Shown one piece after another: positions 6,561 to 7,530 of a stretch of 7,530 bases of DNA. Both the position numbers and the translations under genes were made by a program. Source of the DNA: Bacteroidales bacterium. GTDB taxonomy: Bacteria; Bacteroidota; Bacteroidia; Bacteroidales; Marinilabiliaceae. The DNA is taken from assembly GCA_900766825.1 (NCBI GenBank), contig CAAFWU010000008.1, positions 1 through 7,530 on the forward strand, read 5' to 3'. Position 1 is the stretch's first letter; every line of letters begins with the position of its first letter. The notes below the pieces were generated by a model. That model was not told the origin of the DNA. It made no database searches and worked only from the letters and a program-made list of their open reading frames with translations.

Positions 6561-7530
6561 ATGGGCATATATGTTAATCCAAGCAACAAAGCTTTTCTTA
6601 GATCATATAATTCTGTGCCTTATGTGGACAAGAGTGGTTTGATTGCCATTCTCAATGGATGTGTAAACACCAACCAATCGAATATATGCGTATCTCGCCC
6701 ACGACGATTTGGCAAATCTATGGCTATGCAGATGGGGTTTGCCTACTACTCAAAGGGGTGCGACAGTAGATCTCTGTTTCAGAACATGGAAATCTCGAAG
6801 GCTGAGGGATGGGATAGGTATCTGAACAAGTTCAATGTTATCCGATTGGACCTAATTAATTTTTTCGATGAGAATTATTCTACTATAGATAGTGTTAATG
6901 ACATGAATAATGCCATTATTAACGAGTTGAAACAGGAGTTCACTGAAATTGATTTGTCGAACGTTCACGATATAGCTGGGGCAATAGCAACAATTTACAA
7001 TACTTGCGAAGAGCAATTCATCTTTTTTATTGATGAGTACGATATGCCTATACGGATTAAATCGGAAATAGAAGAATTGCGTCCTTATCTTAACTTTCTG
7101 AATAAACTCTTCAAAAACTCAGATTTGACCGACGCCATTGCTTTGGCCTACCTCACAGGCATCTTGCCCCCCATTGCGGACCGTGTGGAGTCTAAACTCA
7201 ACAACTTTAAACAGTACTCTATATTAAGCCCCAAAGAGATGGCTCCATATTTTGGATTTACAACCAGCGAGGTTCAAAGACTTAGTGAACAGTATGGAAT
7301 AGACTACATAGATTGTTGCCGATGGTACGATGGCTACAAGATATTCATAGAAAATAATTATACAGATATCTTTAACCCTCAAGCTGTTGCAAGTGCCATT
7401 CGAGATGGTGTGTGTAATTCCTATTGGCCAGAAACTGCTTCCTACGAGCCCATCTCGGAACAAATCAACCGCAATGCCGATGGCATACAAGAGGCTATAA
7501 TTAAGATGCTTACCAAGGAGTCGGTGCCTG
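6561..7530 (+). CDS. AAA-ATPase-like protein, PF09820 type (3' end missing)
   Basis: The frame opens at ATG 6561 and stays open to the edge, giving 323 codons plus one base. It starts MGIYVNPSNKAFLRSYN and carries the hallmarks of the PF09820 family in order: PYVDKSGLI (20-28), the P-loop-like SRPRRFGKS (45-53), AYYSKGCDSRSLF (61-73), a Walker B-like strand FIFFIDEYDMP (153-163), YLTGILP (197-203), LNNFKQYSIL (213-222), WYDGY (255-259) and IFNPQAVASAI (270-280). Full members are about 500-600 residues and often end in a PD-(D/E)XK nuclease-like domain (PF08011). That part would lie beyond the window, so its presence here is unproven. The family is expanded in many Bacteroidota and Firmicutes genomes, and its biological role is not settled to my knowledge. 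Base composition is well below that of the neighbours: hand counts give 38% G+C for 6601-6660 and 33% for 6901-6960, against 52% for 2041-2100. It has its own promoter and no visible link to the uptake genes. Confidence 0.92.
   Translation, partial: MGIYVNPSNKAFLRSYNSVPYVDKSGLIAILNGCVNTNQSNICVSRPRRFGKSMAMQMGFAYYSKGCDSRSLFQNMEISKAEGWDRYLNKFNVIRLDLINFFDENYSTIDSVNDMNNAIINELKQEFTEIDLSNVHDIAGAIATIYNTCEEQFIFFIDEYDMPIRIKSEIEELRPYLNFLNKLFKNSDLTDAIALAYLTGILPPIADRVESKLNNFKQYSILSPKEMAPYFGFTTSEVQRLSEQYGIDYIDCCRWYDGYKIFIENNYTDIFNPQAVASAIRDGVCNSYWPETASYEPISEQINRNADGIQEAIIKMLTKESVP

Noticed and set aside
7224..7490. 88-codon open frame on the - strand near the right edge
   Set aside because: It overlaps the ATPase-like gene, whose family motifs WYDGY and FNPQAV lie in exactly this stretch on the + strand.
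6561..7530. A complete defence system built around the ATPase-like gene
   Set aside because: Only one partial gene is visible, the nuclease-like end is outside the window, and no partner gene is present, so the claim cannot be supported here.

Overview
The window looks like a stretch of a Bacteroidota chromosome, most likely from the order Bacteroidales (Prevotella-like or a related gut lineage). The reasons are an adjacent SusC/SusD outer-membrane nutrient-uptake pair, lipoproteins with an acidic stretch after the lipobox cysteine, A-rich leaders without clear Shine-Dalgarno sequences, an exact TAnnTTTG promoter element, and a secreted protein ending in the short 'AYN-AGQRV ... KNGKKYLVK' tail common in this group. 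All genes run on the + strand. By eye the SusC/SusD part is about half G+C. The last kilobase is clearly more A+T rich.

Layout: (1) 1-2766, a SusC-family TonB-dependent receptor that enters from beyond the left edge, so its signal peptide, N-terminal domain and first part of the plug are missing. (2) 2792-4591, its SusD-family surface lipoprotein. (3) 4607-5110, a small acidic lipoprotein that looks like a calycin/lipocalin-type beta-barrel, 15 bases after susD and surely in the same operon. (4) 5127-5159, a perfect 15-bp inverted repeat with a 3-base loop. (5) 5184-6353, a secreted protein of unknown function with a signal peptide and the Bacteroidales C-terminal tail. (6) 6401-6432, a strong intrinsic terminator that closes the block. 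(7) 6510-6560, promoter and leader. (8) 6561 to the right edge, the N-terminal 323 codons of a PF09820-type 'AAA-ATPase-like' protein. This last frame has no stop codon within the window.

Together, genes 1-3 form an uptake locus. SusD captures a substrate at the cell surface and hands it to the SusC barrel, which imports it using TonB energy. The small lipoprotein probably sits on the surface beside them. No glycoside hydrolase, peptidase, sensor or sigma factor is visible, so the substrate (glycan, peptide or other) cannot be told from this window. The secreted protein after the hairpin may be co-transcribed or separately expressed. The ATPase-like gene is behind its own promoter and has a different base composition, so it is probably an unrelated accessory gene.

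I see no tRNA, rRNA, CRISPR array, insertion sequence or phage gene. Nothing here clearly amounts to a new biological system. The points most worth checking are the hairpin between the uptake operon and gene 4, the unassigned gene 4, and the mosaic composition of the ATPase-like gene.
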